Source: Prosthecobacter sp. SYSU 5D2 (lineage in GTDB: Bacteria > Verrucomicrobiota > Verrucomicrobiia > Verrucomicrobiales > Verrucomicrobiaceae). From it: a DNA stretch of 64,000 bases. Each line of letters opens with the position of its first letter. The first letter of the stretch is position 1. The stretch is from NCBI RefSeq assembly GCF_039655865.1, contig NZ_JBBYXL010000005.1, forward strand, positions 186,001 to 250,000, written 5' to 3'. The position numbers and the translations under genes were made by a program. Positions 53,316 through 62,900 of the stretch are shown in pieces. The notes under the pieces are model-generated. The model saw only the letters and a program-made list of their open reading frames with translations. It searched no databases and was not told the origin of the DNA.

Positions 53316-53810
53316 TCAATGATGGTTGCGGCTGAGATCCTCAGCCAGGTGGGCAAAGTCTCCCGCTTCACACCATTTCACAAAGCGCTCGGTCAGCCGT
53401 TTCAGTTCATCCCATTCATGGCGGATTTTTTTGGACTCATCCTGGGTGATGCTGTTGTCAGAAGCTGCATGGCTGATGGCGGCCAGCAGATCGGCAAACT
53501 GCTGGACGATCTCCTGGGTGCCCAGCATCACCTCGCGACCGGCCAGCTTGCAGGTGGGCGGGTTCTTCACCAGCACGCCTTCGGCCTTGTGGCAGAGCCA
53601 CTGGATGAGGTGGTCATCCCCTGTCAGCTCGTAAAGCTGGCGCACGCGGTCCAGGGGATTGGAGGCACCGCTGCCTTCCTCTTCATCGCGCTGTCCCCAC
53701 TTATAGACCAGGGACAATGACACGCCCATTTTGGCCGCGATTTCTTTCACATGCCCTTTGTCCAAGGCCTGGCGGATGACTTCGTGAGACTCCATACCTT
53801 TGTTTTTCAC
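53316..53810 (-). CDS. CII-like HTH regulator
   Basis: 164 residues from the GTG at 53810, which has AAGGGGG eight bases upstream; the ATG at 53795 lacks such a site. GHVKEIAAKMGVSLSLVYKWGQ at residues 18-39 is a helix-turn-helix. The rest, NPLDRVRQLYELTGDDHLIQWLCHKAEGVLVKNP and a C-terminal helical region, resembles phage CII-type regulators (PF06892), though no other phage gene is nearby. It probably binds DNA as a multimer and might control the next gene. The family assignment is tentative. Confidence 0.65.
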   Translation of the reverse strand: MKNKGMESHEVIRQALDKGHVKEIAAKMGVSLSLVYKWGQRDEEEGSGASNPLDRVRQLYELTGDDHLIQWLCHKAEGVLVKNPPTCKLAGREVMLGTQEIVQQFADLLAAISHAASDNSITQDESKKIRHEWDELKRLTERFVKWCEAGDFAHLAEDLSRNHH

Positions 53811-53878
53811 GAACGAAGCCCCCTTGGCAAGCTAGAATCCCCGGTGGACCTCAGATAGTAGCCCCTCCGATACGGTCG

Positions 53879-54778
53879 TCAGACCCGCCAACCAGCCACA
53901 TCCCCTACCCTGGCATACACCTCACGGCCGACGGCGCTGTTCTCCACCAGGTCCTCGCAAAAGCGGATCCGGCCACGCTCAAAGAGCGTGATGAAGCAGG
54001 AGCCGCCAAAGCGGAAATAGCCCTTTTCATCCCCTTTCCGCACCGGAACGCCCGGCTGCGCGGTATGCACCACGGTGCCCACACAGGTGGCTCCGACCTC
54101 CAGGAGAGTGACCAGTCCAAAGTCCGGCGTGCTCAGCCGCGTCACATAGCGTTTGTTCTCCCAGAACAGGCTGGGGCGTTTCATGAAGGCGATTGGGCTG
54201 ACCGAATAAAGCGGGCCATTGATCAGCCGGGGGGTATCCGGCGTGCCATCACAGGGGAAGTGAAAGCGGTGATAGTCCGTCGGGCAGAGGCGTGAGATGA
54301 GAACGCTGCCGCCTTCATACCTTTTGGCCAGCTCTTCGTCCCGCAACAAGGCAGGCAGATTGAAGCGCACTCCTTTGACAAAAAAATCCGGTCCCACCGT
54401 CACATCCGGGATCACAAAATGCCGTCCGTCTGCCGGAAGGGCCACCGCTGCCGCCTCCTCCACCACGGGCCGGGCCTCCGGCTTCAGCTTTCGGTAGAAA
54501 AAGTCATTGAAGCTGCCGTAGCTCTCCACCGGCTCTGCGAATTCTCCCACGTCCACGCCATACTGCTGGATGAAGGGGCGGATGCGCGCCGCACTCTTGG
54601 GCGCATCCATCTGCCGGCCATACCAGTCGGAAAACAAGGCTCGCTTCACTAGCCCGTGCAGGGCCACCTTTCCCAGGGCATTTTCATAAACGAACCGCAG
54701 CGGTCCCTCCCCATACACGGCCTCCGTTTCCAGGCGTTGGGTCAGGCGGTTGTAGAACTGGATGGGCTGGGCTGGCAT
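53879..54778 (-). CDS. psd: Phosphatidylserine decarboxylase proenzyme
   Basis: 299 residues from the ATG at 54778. Makes phosphatidylethanolamine. The self-cleavage site is in RFGGSCFITLFERG with Ser260, which becomes the pyruvoyl group. SYGSFNDFFYRKLKPEARP and CPTDYHRFHFPCDG are family landmarks (the His of DYHRFH is catalytic). This is the longer, PSD2-like/type with an N-terminal extension. The frame continues upstream into the next gene but loses homology. Inner membrane. Confidence 0.94.
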   Translation of the reverse strand: MPAQPIQFYNRLTQRLETEAVYGEGPLRFVYENALGKVALHGLVKRALFSDWYGRQMDAPKSAARIRPFIQQYGVDVGEFAEPVESYGSFNDFFYRKLKPEARPVVEEAAAVALPADGRHFVIPDVTVGPDFFVKGVRFNLPALLRDEELAKRYEGGSVLISRLCPTDYHRFHFPCDGTPDTPRLINGPLYSVSPIAFMKRPSLFWENKRYVTRLSTPDFGLVTLLEVGATCVGTVVHTAQPGVPVRKGDEKGYFRFGGSCFITLFERGRIRFCEDLVENSAVGREVYARVGDVAGWRV

Positions 54779-54801
54779 CTGGATTCTACGTTTCCCCACC
54801 C

Positions 54802-54838
54802 TGGGGCGGGAGGCAAATGCCTGTTGGCCCCCGCCCCA
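54802..54838. promoter_or_regulatory. GC-rich hairpin in the psd/54858 divergent leader
   Basis: TGGGGCGGG (54802-54810) pairs perfectly with CCCGCCCCA (54830-54838) around a 19-base loop. It lies in the 79-base gap between psd and the divergent 54858 gene. It could be an operator or a leader structure; no T-run follows. Confidence 0.4.
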
Positions 54839-54857
54839 CATTGGGGCATGGTATCCC

Positions 54858-55625
54858 ATGGCTGAGGAAACCCCACCTCCAACCGCGCCCCCGCATGCAA
54901 ACCGGCCCTCCGGCTGCTTGCGCTTCTTGGGCATCCTGCTGCTGCTCCTAGTCGTCGCCGGGGGTGTCATCGCCTGGAAATTCATGGATACGGCGCGGGA
55001 AGGACTCGCCTGGATGGGGGAGACGCTGGTCACCCAGGATATCAATGTCACCTTCCGCCAGTCCGTGACGGAGATTGTTTCGACCAAAGGAGACATCCTG
55101 GAGGTGGCCACCATGGAGACGGATGAAACGGTGACCAACTACGACATGAAGACGCTCTTTGACCGTACGGTCTATTTGGGCACCACCATCTCAGAAATCC
55201 GGGTGCCGGTCGTTTACAGGTATCACATCAAGCTTTCGGATGAATGGAAGCTGCGTGTGGATGAGGGAGGCCAGTGCATCGTCCACGCTCCCGCCTTAAG
55301 GCCTTCCCTGCCCCCGGCCATCCGCACCGAAGGCATGGAAAAAAAATCAGAAGCCGGGTGGTTCCGGTTCAATGCGGCTGAAAATCTGGCAGCGCTGGAA
55401 AAGAACCTCACCCCCACACTGGAAAAACGCGCAGGCAACCGCTCCCACCTGAATCTGGTGCGCGAATCCTCCCGCAAATCCGTCGCCGAATTTGTCAAAA
55501 ACTGGCTGCTCCAGCAGACCTTCACCCCGGCCAGCCAGGTCAAAAGCATCACCGTCATCTTTCCCGATGAAATCCCTGCCCAAGGGGAACCCAGGCCTTT
55601 CCCGCCTACGGTGCTGATGCCTTAA
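54858..55625 (+). CDS. Membrane-anchored DUF4230-like protein
   Basis: 255 residues from the ATG at 54858 (upstream frame is in psd antisense). Residues 21-41 form a single hydrophobic anchor (CLRFLGILLLLLVVAGGVIA). The soluble part, VTFRQSVTEIVSTKGDILEVATMETDE, IRVPVVYRYHIKLSDEWKLRV and CIVHAPALRPSLPPAI, has the strand pattern of DUF4230 proteins (beta-strands ending in a Pro-Ala-Pro loop). The C-terminal helix NLVRESSRKSVAEFVKNWLLQQ is amphipathic. The role is unknown. Confidence 0.65.
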   Translation: MAEETPPPTAPPHANRPSGCLRFLGILLLLLVVAGGVIAWKFMDTAREGLAWMGETLVTQDINVTFRQSVTEIVSTKGDILEVATMETDETVTNYDMKTLFDRTVYLGTTISEIRVPVVYRYHIKLSDEWKLRVDEGGQCIVHAPALRPSLPPAIRTEGMEKKSEAGWFRFNAAENLAALEKNLTPTLEKRAGNRSHLNLVRESSRKSVAEFVKNWLLQQTFTPASQVKSITVIFPDEIPAQGEPRPFPPTVLMP

Positions 55626-55987
55626 ACGGCTTTGACAGTACACGCGTTGAGGTGGAAATCGAATCTTACGACAGTGATGGCACAGAAAAGATGTCCATTG
55701 TGGGGGCTGCCGGATGTGATGGAATAAAGCAGACTCCTATTGTGACTTTAAGATCCTGCACCGAAATTTTCCAGTTTAAGCTTGTCTAAGAGACGCCCCT
55801 GCTTTTCTATACATACCATAAAAATCTCGTGCTCCGAGTTCACATTCCCAACATCTCCTTTTCAGGATATGCGGAGGTTGCAAGGCAGTCCCTGATATAA
55901 AATGACACGACTGGTTTGGTTCAAAGGTCACTCCAGGCCTGAAGCAAATTTTCAGACAGGCTGCCACCTTCTTATGCATTTTCCGCC
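55626..55987. other. 362-base gap with no gene called
   Basis: The stretch after the DUF4230-like gene is less GC-rich. One frame (55571-55789) is open without a start and reads GADALNGFDSTRVEVEIE onward, resembling protein text but unsupported. The rest, up to the surface-operon start at 55988, probably carries the promoter of that operon, but no clear -35/-10 pair is visible (a TATAAA at 55895-55900 has no matching -35 at normal distance). Confidence 0.5.
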
Positions 55988-57046
55988 ATGAATCTTTCTT
56001 TTCCAGCGTCCCTCTCCCTCTCTCCTTGCGCCTGTCGAAAAACCTTTCAACAGGCTGCGGGTTGGGCCGGAGACCTGGTAAAGGCGGCCGCCCGAGGAGC
56101 CGTTTTACTAATGATTTTACACGGTGGTGCTTTTGGCGCCGAGCGCACTCAGGAATTCCAACTGGTGGCCGGATGGAACGCCATTTACCTGGATGTAGAC
56201 CCTGCAAATGATGCGGTGGCGGCGAATTTTCAATCCGGGCTGGTGGATGTGGTGGCGCGTTATTTCATCCCGAAGACGCCGGTGCGGTTCATTGAAGACA
56301 GCCTGGAGGAGCCGTGGAACACGGCGGGATGGTCTGTGTGGTATGCGCCCTCCCGGGAGGAATCTTTCCTAAACAGCCTGCATGCGGTGCATGGCGGGGC
56401 GGCCTATCTGGTGCATGCGGTGCAGGCCGGCACCCTGACCATCCAGGGAGAGACGATCCTGCGGCCGGTGAACTGGAAGATGAATTCCTTCAACCTCACC
56501 GGCTTTCCGGTGGAGACTGCTGGGCTGACGTTTGCGCAGTATTTTGCGGGGTCGGGAAACCGGATCGGCACGCGGGTTTACCGCCTGAATAACGGGAGCT
56601 GGCAGAAGGTGACGAATCTGACAACGACGCAGATCCGGCCCGGAGAGGCCTATTGGGTCTATTGCGAAGGGAGCACGGACTATGCGGGGCCGCTGTCGCT
56701 GGAACTGGCCGGGACGGGCAGCATCAACTTTAATGCCCGGAGCGGCGTGACGACCATCCACCTGCGGAACCAGGTGAATACACCATTCACCGTGCAGGCA
56801 AGCATTGAGGCCAACACCGGCCTGCCGCTCTACCATCAGGTGGTGGATTTTCAGGAGTTCACGGCGGAGTCGGCGCTATTCAACGGCAGCTTGCCGCTGG
56901 GCACGCTGGCCCCGGGGAAAACGACTGCCCTGCGCCTGGAACTGAGGGCGGAATTTCTGGAGGAGGCGGGTGGATCCGCCATCCTCAAGCTGGCGGCGAG
57001 CAATGGTGTCGTCCTCCGTGTGCCCGTCCGCTATCAGGCGGATTAA
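55988..57046 (+). CDS. Exported protein of unknown function, first gene of a surface-protein operon
   Basis: 352 residues. A long basic N-region (residues 1-32) leads into the hydrophobic AARGAVLLMILHGGAFGAE, so the signal is unusually long, or the true start is a later Met. The body has a duplicated motif: FQLVAGWNAIYLDVDP, then later WKMNSFNLTGFPVET and a YWVYCEGSTDYAGPLSLEL strand region, and ends with a beta-sandwich-like domain (TTALRLELRAEFLEEAGGSAILKL). No known family. It starts the operon with two much larger exported proteins. Confidence 0.72.
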   Translation: MNLSFPASLSLSPCACRKTFQQAAGWAGDLVKAAARGAVLLMILHGGAFGAERTQEFQLVAGWNAIYLDVDPANDAVAANFQSGLVDVVARYFIPKTPVRFIEDSLEEPWNTAGWSVWYAPSREESFLNSLHAVHGGAAYLVHAVQAGTLTIQGETILRPVNWKMNSFNLTGFPVETAGLTFAQYFAGSGNRIGTRVYRLNNGSWQKVTNLTTTQIRPGEAYWVYCEGSTDYAGPLSLELAGTGSINFNARSGVTTIHLRNQVNTPFTVQASIEANTGLPLYHQVVDFQEFTAESALFNGSLPLGTLAPGKTTALRLELRAEFLEEAGGSAILKLAASNGVVLRVPVRYQAD

Positions 57047-57093
57047 TCTCTGCTTTCGCTGCTGCCCCTGCCTGTCTGCCTTTTTTATCTATC

Positions 57094-59997
57094 ATGAGCC
57101 TTTCTGCTTATCATCCTCCGGCGGCTGCGTGCTGTCTTGCGCACATCAGGAGAAGCCTGCCCGGTGTACTCTTCATCCTGCTGGCAGCAGCCGTTTTTCC
57201 AACAGGCTTGCTTGCCCAGGCCCCGGCTGTTCCGCCTGCGAATGTGCCCACTAATGCCCTCCAGTTTAACGGCCAGCGTGCGCAAGGCGTGGAGATTCCT
57301 GAAACGACGCCTTCCCCTTACAATGTTGAACAGGCTCTCACGATCGAGGCCTGGGTGAATGTGACCTCATGGACCAAACGCTTCCAGGCGGTGGTGACGA
57401 AGGGGGATGCCTGGGGCCTGGTGCGTGCCGATGCGCTGCCGCGGCTGGCGTTTCGTACAAAACTCCCGGGAGAAGGGGAGGGATTTCACGATCTGGTGAG
57501 CACGGTGGATTTTCCGCTGGGACAATGGACGCACGTGGCGGCCGTCTGGACCAGCTCGCGGAAGCAGCTTTACATGAACGGTGAGCTGGTGGCTGACGCT
57601 GCCTTCTCGGACGGAGTGACGACGAATACTTTCCCGGTGATGATCGGGGGTGATGCGCAGTATCCTGACCGCACACTCAATGGCATCATTGACAGCGTCC
57701 GGCTCTGGTCTGTCACGCGCACGGCCAACCAGATCAAGCTGTACCGGGCGGAGAATCTGAGGGGCAGCGAGGCAGGGTTGACCGGAGACTGGCGCTTTAA
57801 TGAAGCCGCAGGTTCTGTGGCGGAAGATGACTCGGCAGGAAACCGGGATGCGACACTGCGGGCTGGCAAACCGGCTTCCGGGACCGGCATCCTGCCGCAG
57901 CGGGTGAACGGGCTGGCCCTGGCTGCGCCTTCCGGCGGAAGTCTGGCGGTGTATTTTAACAACAGGACGGTCCAGTTCCCTTCCGCTCTAGGAGCACCGC
58001 CGGTGGCCACTCTTCAGCACGTGGAACTGCCAGGAACTTATGATTTCGCCAGCGGCCTGACGGCGGAGATGTGGATCAAACCTCAGGCCCTGCCTGAAGT
58101 GGGCAGCGGCTATGTGGCGGTCCTGTCCAAGGGGGAGGCCGCCTGGGAAGTGCGCTACAGGGACACTGGAAAAGTCACCTTTTACACCGAGGGAGTGCAG
58201 TCCAACGTGCCAGAGGGGGACGTCCAGGAGCTGATCAGCAAAACGCGTGTGGAGCCCAATGTGTGGACGCATGTGGCGGTGGTGTGGGACCCGGTGGCGA
58301 AACTGAAGAGCCTGTATATCAATGGCACGCTGGACTCCAGTACGCCTGCTGAAGGAACCCTGGGACAGACGGTGCTGCCGCTGACGGTGGGCCTGCAGCC
58401 GGGGGCCACGGTGCCGCCGAACGCCTACTTCGGGGCCGTGGATGAGCTGCGCCTGTGGAGCATCGTGCGGACCGGGCAGGAGATTTTAAATAACAGCCCG
58501 CTGGGGGTGAACGGAACGGAACCGGGCCTGACCGGTGTGTGGAGCTTTGACGAAGCTGCTGGAACGACGGCAGTGGAAAGCTCCGGCCGCTCAGCCGCAG
58601 GGCAGCCTTCGGCGGACATGTCCTCTCTGAACCGGGTGGACGGTGTGGCGCTGGGAACCCCGCGGCTGGCCAGCTACACGGTGGATTTTAACGGCTTAAA
58701 CCAGTATCTGACCATCGCCAACGCCCCGGCCCTGAACGGGTTCACCAATGTGACACTGGAGGCCTGGATCAAGCCGCTGGCACCGAAGTCCCCGGACATG
58801 ATGATGATCTTCCGCAAGGGCGAAGCGGGTTATGGACTGGCCGTGGATGCGGACATGTACCTGCGTTACATGGTGAGCGGGAACGCACTGAAATCCACTG
58901 CCAAGGTCACGCAGGGAGTCTGGAACCACGTGGCCGCCGTCGTGGATGCCACGGCGGGAACGACAACGTTTTACATCAATGGAAAACCCGCAGGCTCCTT
59001 CAATTCCACCGTCATCCCGCAGAGCACCGGAGCGCTGTGCATTGGAAAAACGGGAGGCACGGTGCTGTCGCACTTTTTCCATGGCGGCATTGATGAAGTG
59101 CGCATCTGGAACAGCGTGCGCACGCCGACGGAGATCCTGCTGCTGGCCTTCAGCGAGCTGGGCGGCCTGACGGCCGGTCTGGCGGGACACTGGTCATTCA
59201 CGGAAGGCAGCGGCAGCACGGTGGCTGACAATGCCGGTAACAAAACCGCCACGCTCTCCGGACTAACGGGAAGTGTGTGGAAAGCCGGGCCGATTTTCCC
59301 ACAGGTGACCACGCTGCCTGAAGGACTGAACCTGACCCAGAATCCCCGGGCCGCCGGTCTGTGGATCGGCGAGGTGGTCCTGAGCCATGTCAATGAAGTG
59401 CAAAAGGCGGTGAACGGTGCTGCGGAGGCGGTCTCGCCAACGGGCAAGGAAGCGACCATCCGCATCTTGCTGCATGTGGACGCCTCCGGCCAAGTGCGGC
59501 TTTTGAAGGATCTCATCGTAATGCAGACCCAGGCGCAGGGGGTTCCGCTCCCTCCGGCTAGGCCGGTGCTTGTGACGGACCCGTCCAAAATCCATCTGTA
59601 TGAAGGGGTAGTGCGCAGGAGCGGCAAGAGGGTGGGGCTGCGCTATTCCACCGTGGCTTTTGACTTCCCTGGATTCGAAATGACGATGATTGGCGGCATT
59701 GGGCCTGGAGCGGCCTGTGGCGGACGGATTGACATCGCCAAAAACGCGCCGACGAACCCTTACCGGCACAAGTTCCATCCGGACCATGGAGAGGGCTTTG
59801 ACATCATCCGCGTGTTCAGCCTGGAATTTGACGGCGTGCCTGCGGACCCGTTGAAGGCGGCCCCTGGATACGGGGTGGACCGCATCACCGGTGTGTACCG
59901 GGAATCCATCGCCGGACTGCATAAAATCACGCTGAAGACCGAGGGAATTGTAACCCTGAACCGGATCAGCACCGTGCCCACTTTGAACGCTCCGTAA
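57094..59997 (+). CDS. Exported protein with three LamG/ConA-like domains
   Basis: 967 residues. Signal peptide ends LAQAPAV. Three LamG-type sandwiches, roughly at 53-230, 309-475 and 527-715, each begin with a strand like LTIEAWVNVTSW, LTAEMWIKPQAL or VTLEAWIKPLAP and close with GIIDSVRLWSVTRT, AVDELRLWSIVRT or GGIDEVRIWNSVRT. The last 250 residues are a different unit (HVDASGQVRLLKDLIVMQT, NPYRHKFHPDHGEGFDI), without a known name. LamG domains bind glycans or proteins. The gene is 47 bases after its neighbour and is followed by the next with TAATCATG. Confidence 0.88.
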   Translation: MSLSAYHPPAAACCLAHIRRSLPGVLFILLAAAVFPTGLLAQAPAVPPANVPTNALQFNGQRAQGVEIPETTPSPYNVEQALTIEAWVNVTSWTKRFQAVVTKGDAWGLVRADALPRLAFRTKLPGEGEGFHDLVSTVDFPLGQWTHVAAVWTSSRKQLYMNGELVADAAFSDGVTTNTFPVMIGGDAQYPDRTLNGIIDSVRLWSVTRTANQIKLYRAENLRGSEAGLTGDWRFNEAAGSVAEDDSAGNRDATLRAGKPASGTGILPQRVNGLALAAPSGGSLAVYFNNRTVQFPSALGAPPVATLQHVELPGTYDFASGLTAEMWIKPQALPEVGSGYVAVLSKGEAAWEVRYRDTGKVTFYTEGVQSNVPEGDVQELISKTRVEPNVWTHVAVVWDPVAKLKSLYINGTLDSSTPAEGTLGQTVLPLTVGLQPGATVPPNAYFGAVDELRLWSIVRTGQEILNNSPLGVNGTEPGLTGVWSFDEAAGTTAVESSGRSAAGQPSADMSSLNRVDGVALGTPRLASYTVDFNGLNQYLTIANAPALNGFTNVTLEAWIKPLAPKSPDMMMIFRKGEAGYGLAVDADMYLRYMVSGNALKSTAKVTQGVWNHVAAVVDATAGTTTFYINGKPAGSFNSTVIPQSTGALCIGKTGGTVLSHFFHGGIDEVRIWNSVRTPTEILLLAFSELGGLTAGLAGHWSFTEGSGSTVADNAGNKTATLSGLTGSVWKAGPIFPQVTTLPEGLNLTQNPRAAGLWIGEVVLSHVNEVQKAVNGAAEAVSPTGKEATIRILLHVDASGQVRLLKDLIVMQTQAQGVPLPPARPVLVTDPSKIHLYEGVVRRSGKRVGLRYSTVAFDFPGFEMTMIGGIGPGAACGGRIDIAKNAPTNPYRHKFHPDHGEGFDIIRVFSLEFDGVPADPLKAAPGYGVDRITGVYRESIAGLHKITLKTEGIVTLNRISTVPTLNAP

Positions 59998-59999
59998 TC

Positions 60000-62900
60000 A
60001 TGCTCTGCCAACTGACTCCCCTCCTCCGGAAACCCCGGATGCTCCTGCAGCTTCTGACCGGGCTGTGCCTGTTCGCCTCCTCGGGTGCGATCCTGGCACA
60101 AAGCGGTCCGCGACCGTATTTGCAACAGCTCGGCACCGATGAAGCGGTCCGGGGCGTGACGGTGGCCCGCAATGGCCACACCTTCATGCTGCTTTCCAGC
60201 GGCCAGCTCATCGTGGCCGGTCCGGACCAGATCGTCCGTGCTCCGATTGAGCATCAGGCGCTGGCCAATCCGCGCGGGATCGCCACCTCGCCGTCCGGTG
60301 AGTTTGATGACACGATGGTGGATCTTTATGTCATCACTGACACGGCGGTGAACAAGGTCAGTTACAACACGGAGACGCGGGAGCTCTCCCCGCTTGTGCT
60401 GTTCAGCTTTCCCTTTCCCACCAGCCCGGTTCATGAGCCGGTCGCCATTACGGTGGCACCCAACGGCACCGGAGGGGTGGCCGGAGGGATCTTCGTCAGC
60501 GGACATAAGAAGGCCGGGACGGTTGGCGCGCCGCTGGCCCAAAGAGCCTTTTTGATGAAGTTCGACACCTCCCTGGTGCAGCAGGGTTCCACGCGCGAAT
60601 GGGGTGTGCCGACGTCTTTTGCGGCAGGCACCCGGGTATCCAGCGGGGAGAACAAGGTCCATGCCATCACGGCGGATCCGGACGGCAATGTCTATGTCTC
60701 CGCCCAGTGGCCCTCCGTCAGGTCCACCCAGATCGTCAACTTTTTTGACTTCTACACCCGCTCATCCATCTGGGGTGTCACGGATTCTGCTGTCGGCCTC
60801 GCCGGGGTGGCGGGGGCTCCCACGGTGCAGACATCCATCGGCCAGTACTCCCGAACCATTTTCTTCATCGGCATCCCTCTCTATTCGCAGACTTACAACA
60901 TCGGCGCAGATGCAGAAAACCGGACGGGTTACGTGGTGAAGTTTAATTCTTCCCTGGCCCCGTCAAGATATACCCACACCACCGGGCAGGTTCCGTTCCG
61001 TGATTTCTGGGCGGTTGGAAACTTTGCGTCCAACGTCTCCCAGATGACAGACCTGCGTTTTGGGGCGGACGGTTTTTTGTATGCCACGGGCAACTGGCAG
61101 GGATACAGCGACTATGGCAATGAGCAGACCGTCGGGACATCGTCCAACATTCATGTGCTGAAGTTCAATTCCAGCCTGGTGCTGGATAAACGTGCCAAAG
61201 CAACCGCGACGGGCTCGACGCACCCGGCGTATTCCCTGGATGTGGCCCCGGACGGGAAGGTGTATGTGACCGGCGTCACCGAAGATAGCTCGACACTTTT
61301 CACCGACACGGACGGAACGACGACAGACATCACTCTGGGCGGACGGGGCATCTTCATTGGCCAGCTCAACAGCAACCTCGGGTGGACGAGTGTGAAAAAG
61401 TCCAATTCGCCCGCGCCTGCTGCGCTGCGGCCAGCCATCCTGAGATGGAATCCGGAATCCAATCATGCGCAGGTGGTGGGTACTTTTACCACAGGCCAGC
61501 TCAGTTTGGGTAATCCCAGCCGTCCTGCCCTGGTGCCCACAGGGGCTGTGGCTGGAGACGTGAACTACTACGCGCTGGCAGGCGCGGACGGGGAGCTGAT
61601 CAACCAGATCAACGTGGTGGTCCGGTCCGAGTTTGTCCTGGGCAGCCAGATTCTGACCCGGCTGGGTGACAACCCGGCCATCCCGCTGACCAACTTTGAC
61701 CCGGTGACGCGAGAAGGCACGGTCGGTCTGCTGAGTGATGCTGCCGGTGCCGCCGTGACCATCACGGTGCCACAGAACGTGTATATGAATGCCCAGGGAG
61801 CCCAGGTGTTTCCCGAGTTTCAGAATGGCAACGAGGTCGCCCCGCCGGAGGCGGTGTCCCGCCACAAGTGCACGGGCTTTTCCGTTTCAGGCGAAGCCAC
61901 CACCGGGGCGACAAACACCTACACCTTCGCCGTCAGCACGGATACCAAAGTGATCTTCAACTGGCAGAGCGAGCACGCGCTGCAGGTGTTCTCCTCCGTC
62001 ACCAGTGACCTGGGGCTGCCAGGCTCGACAGCGGCGCTGGGAGATCCGCAGCCCACGGTCAACAAGCACTGGTATCCGGCCAATGAGCCCGTGACTGCTT
62101 TCATTGACAATGCGGCAATGGACTATTCGGTTTATGGGAAACGCTACCGGGTGACCGGATTTGATGCGACCGGTTCCATCCTGAAAAGAGACTCCGGCGG
62201 TGCGCTGCCGCCGCTGCCGCCAGGGCGGGTGCTGAGGACCATCGTCGGGACCATCGGGGCGAACGGCACAACGGTCACACCCACACAGCCGGTGCCATTG
62301 CAAAAAGGCTGGGTGGTGAAGGGTCCTGGGGTGGCCGCAGACACCACGATTGTGTCCATCGTGCTACTGGGGGACAATGCTACCAGCTTTGAGCTGTCCA
62401 AGTCTGCCACGCCGGGGACGGATGTGAAGCTGACTTTTGAAAACACCAAGATCCAGGTCACGGTGGGTTCCACCCTGGTCCAGAACACGACATCGGCGAC
62501 GCTGGCGGTTCCGACGGGGGTGCAGCCCGGATGGCAGGTGTCCGGTCCCGGCATCGCAGAAGGCACCCTGGTGTCCACGGTGGCCAGCTCGACCCAGCTC
62601 ACCCTTTCCAAACCCACGGTGCCACTGAGGCGGACGGCGCGGACAACCGCCCCCCAGCAAATGCCGGAACTGACGGTTCCCACCGTGCTGCAAGCAGGCA
62701 CCACGAGCGCCACCATCGAGGGTGTTTCCCAGGTAGCGGTGGGCATGCAGATCACACCCGTCGCCAACAAGATCGGTGCGGGAACGCTGGTGAATGCGGT
62801 CACGGACGATGTGACCACCATTTCAACAACATTGACCAACGGGAGTGCGGAAGCGACCGTGCCATATCGCGATTTCCTGCCGGAAGGCACGCCGGTGAGC

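Noticed and set aside
55571-55789. Protein-like frame after the DUF4230-like gene (GADALNGFDSTRVEVE onward)
   Set aside because: No start codon, composition and codon use unlike the neighbours, no known family; a frameshifted extension of the upstream gene is possible but unsupported.
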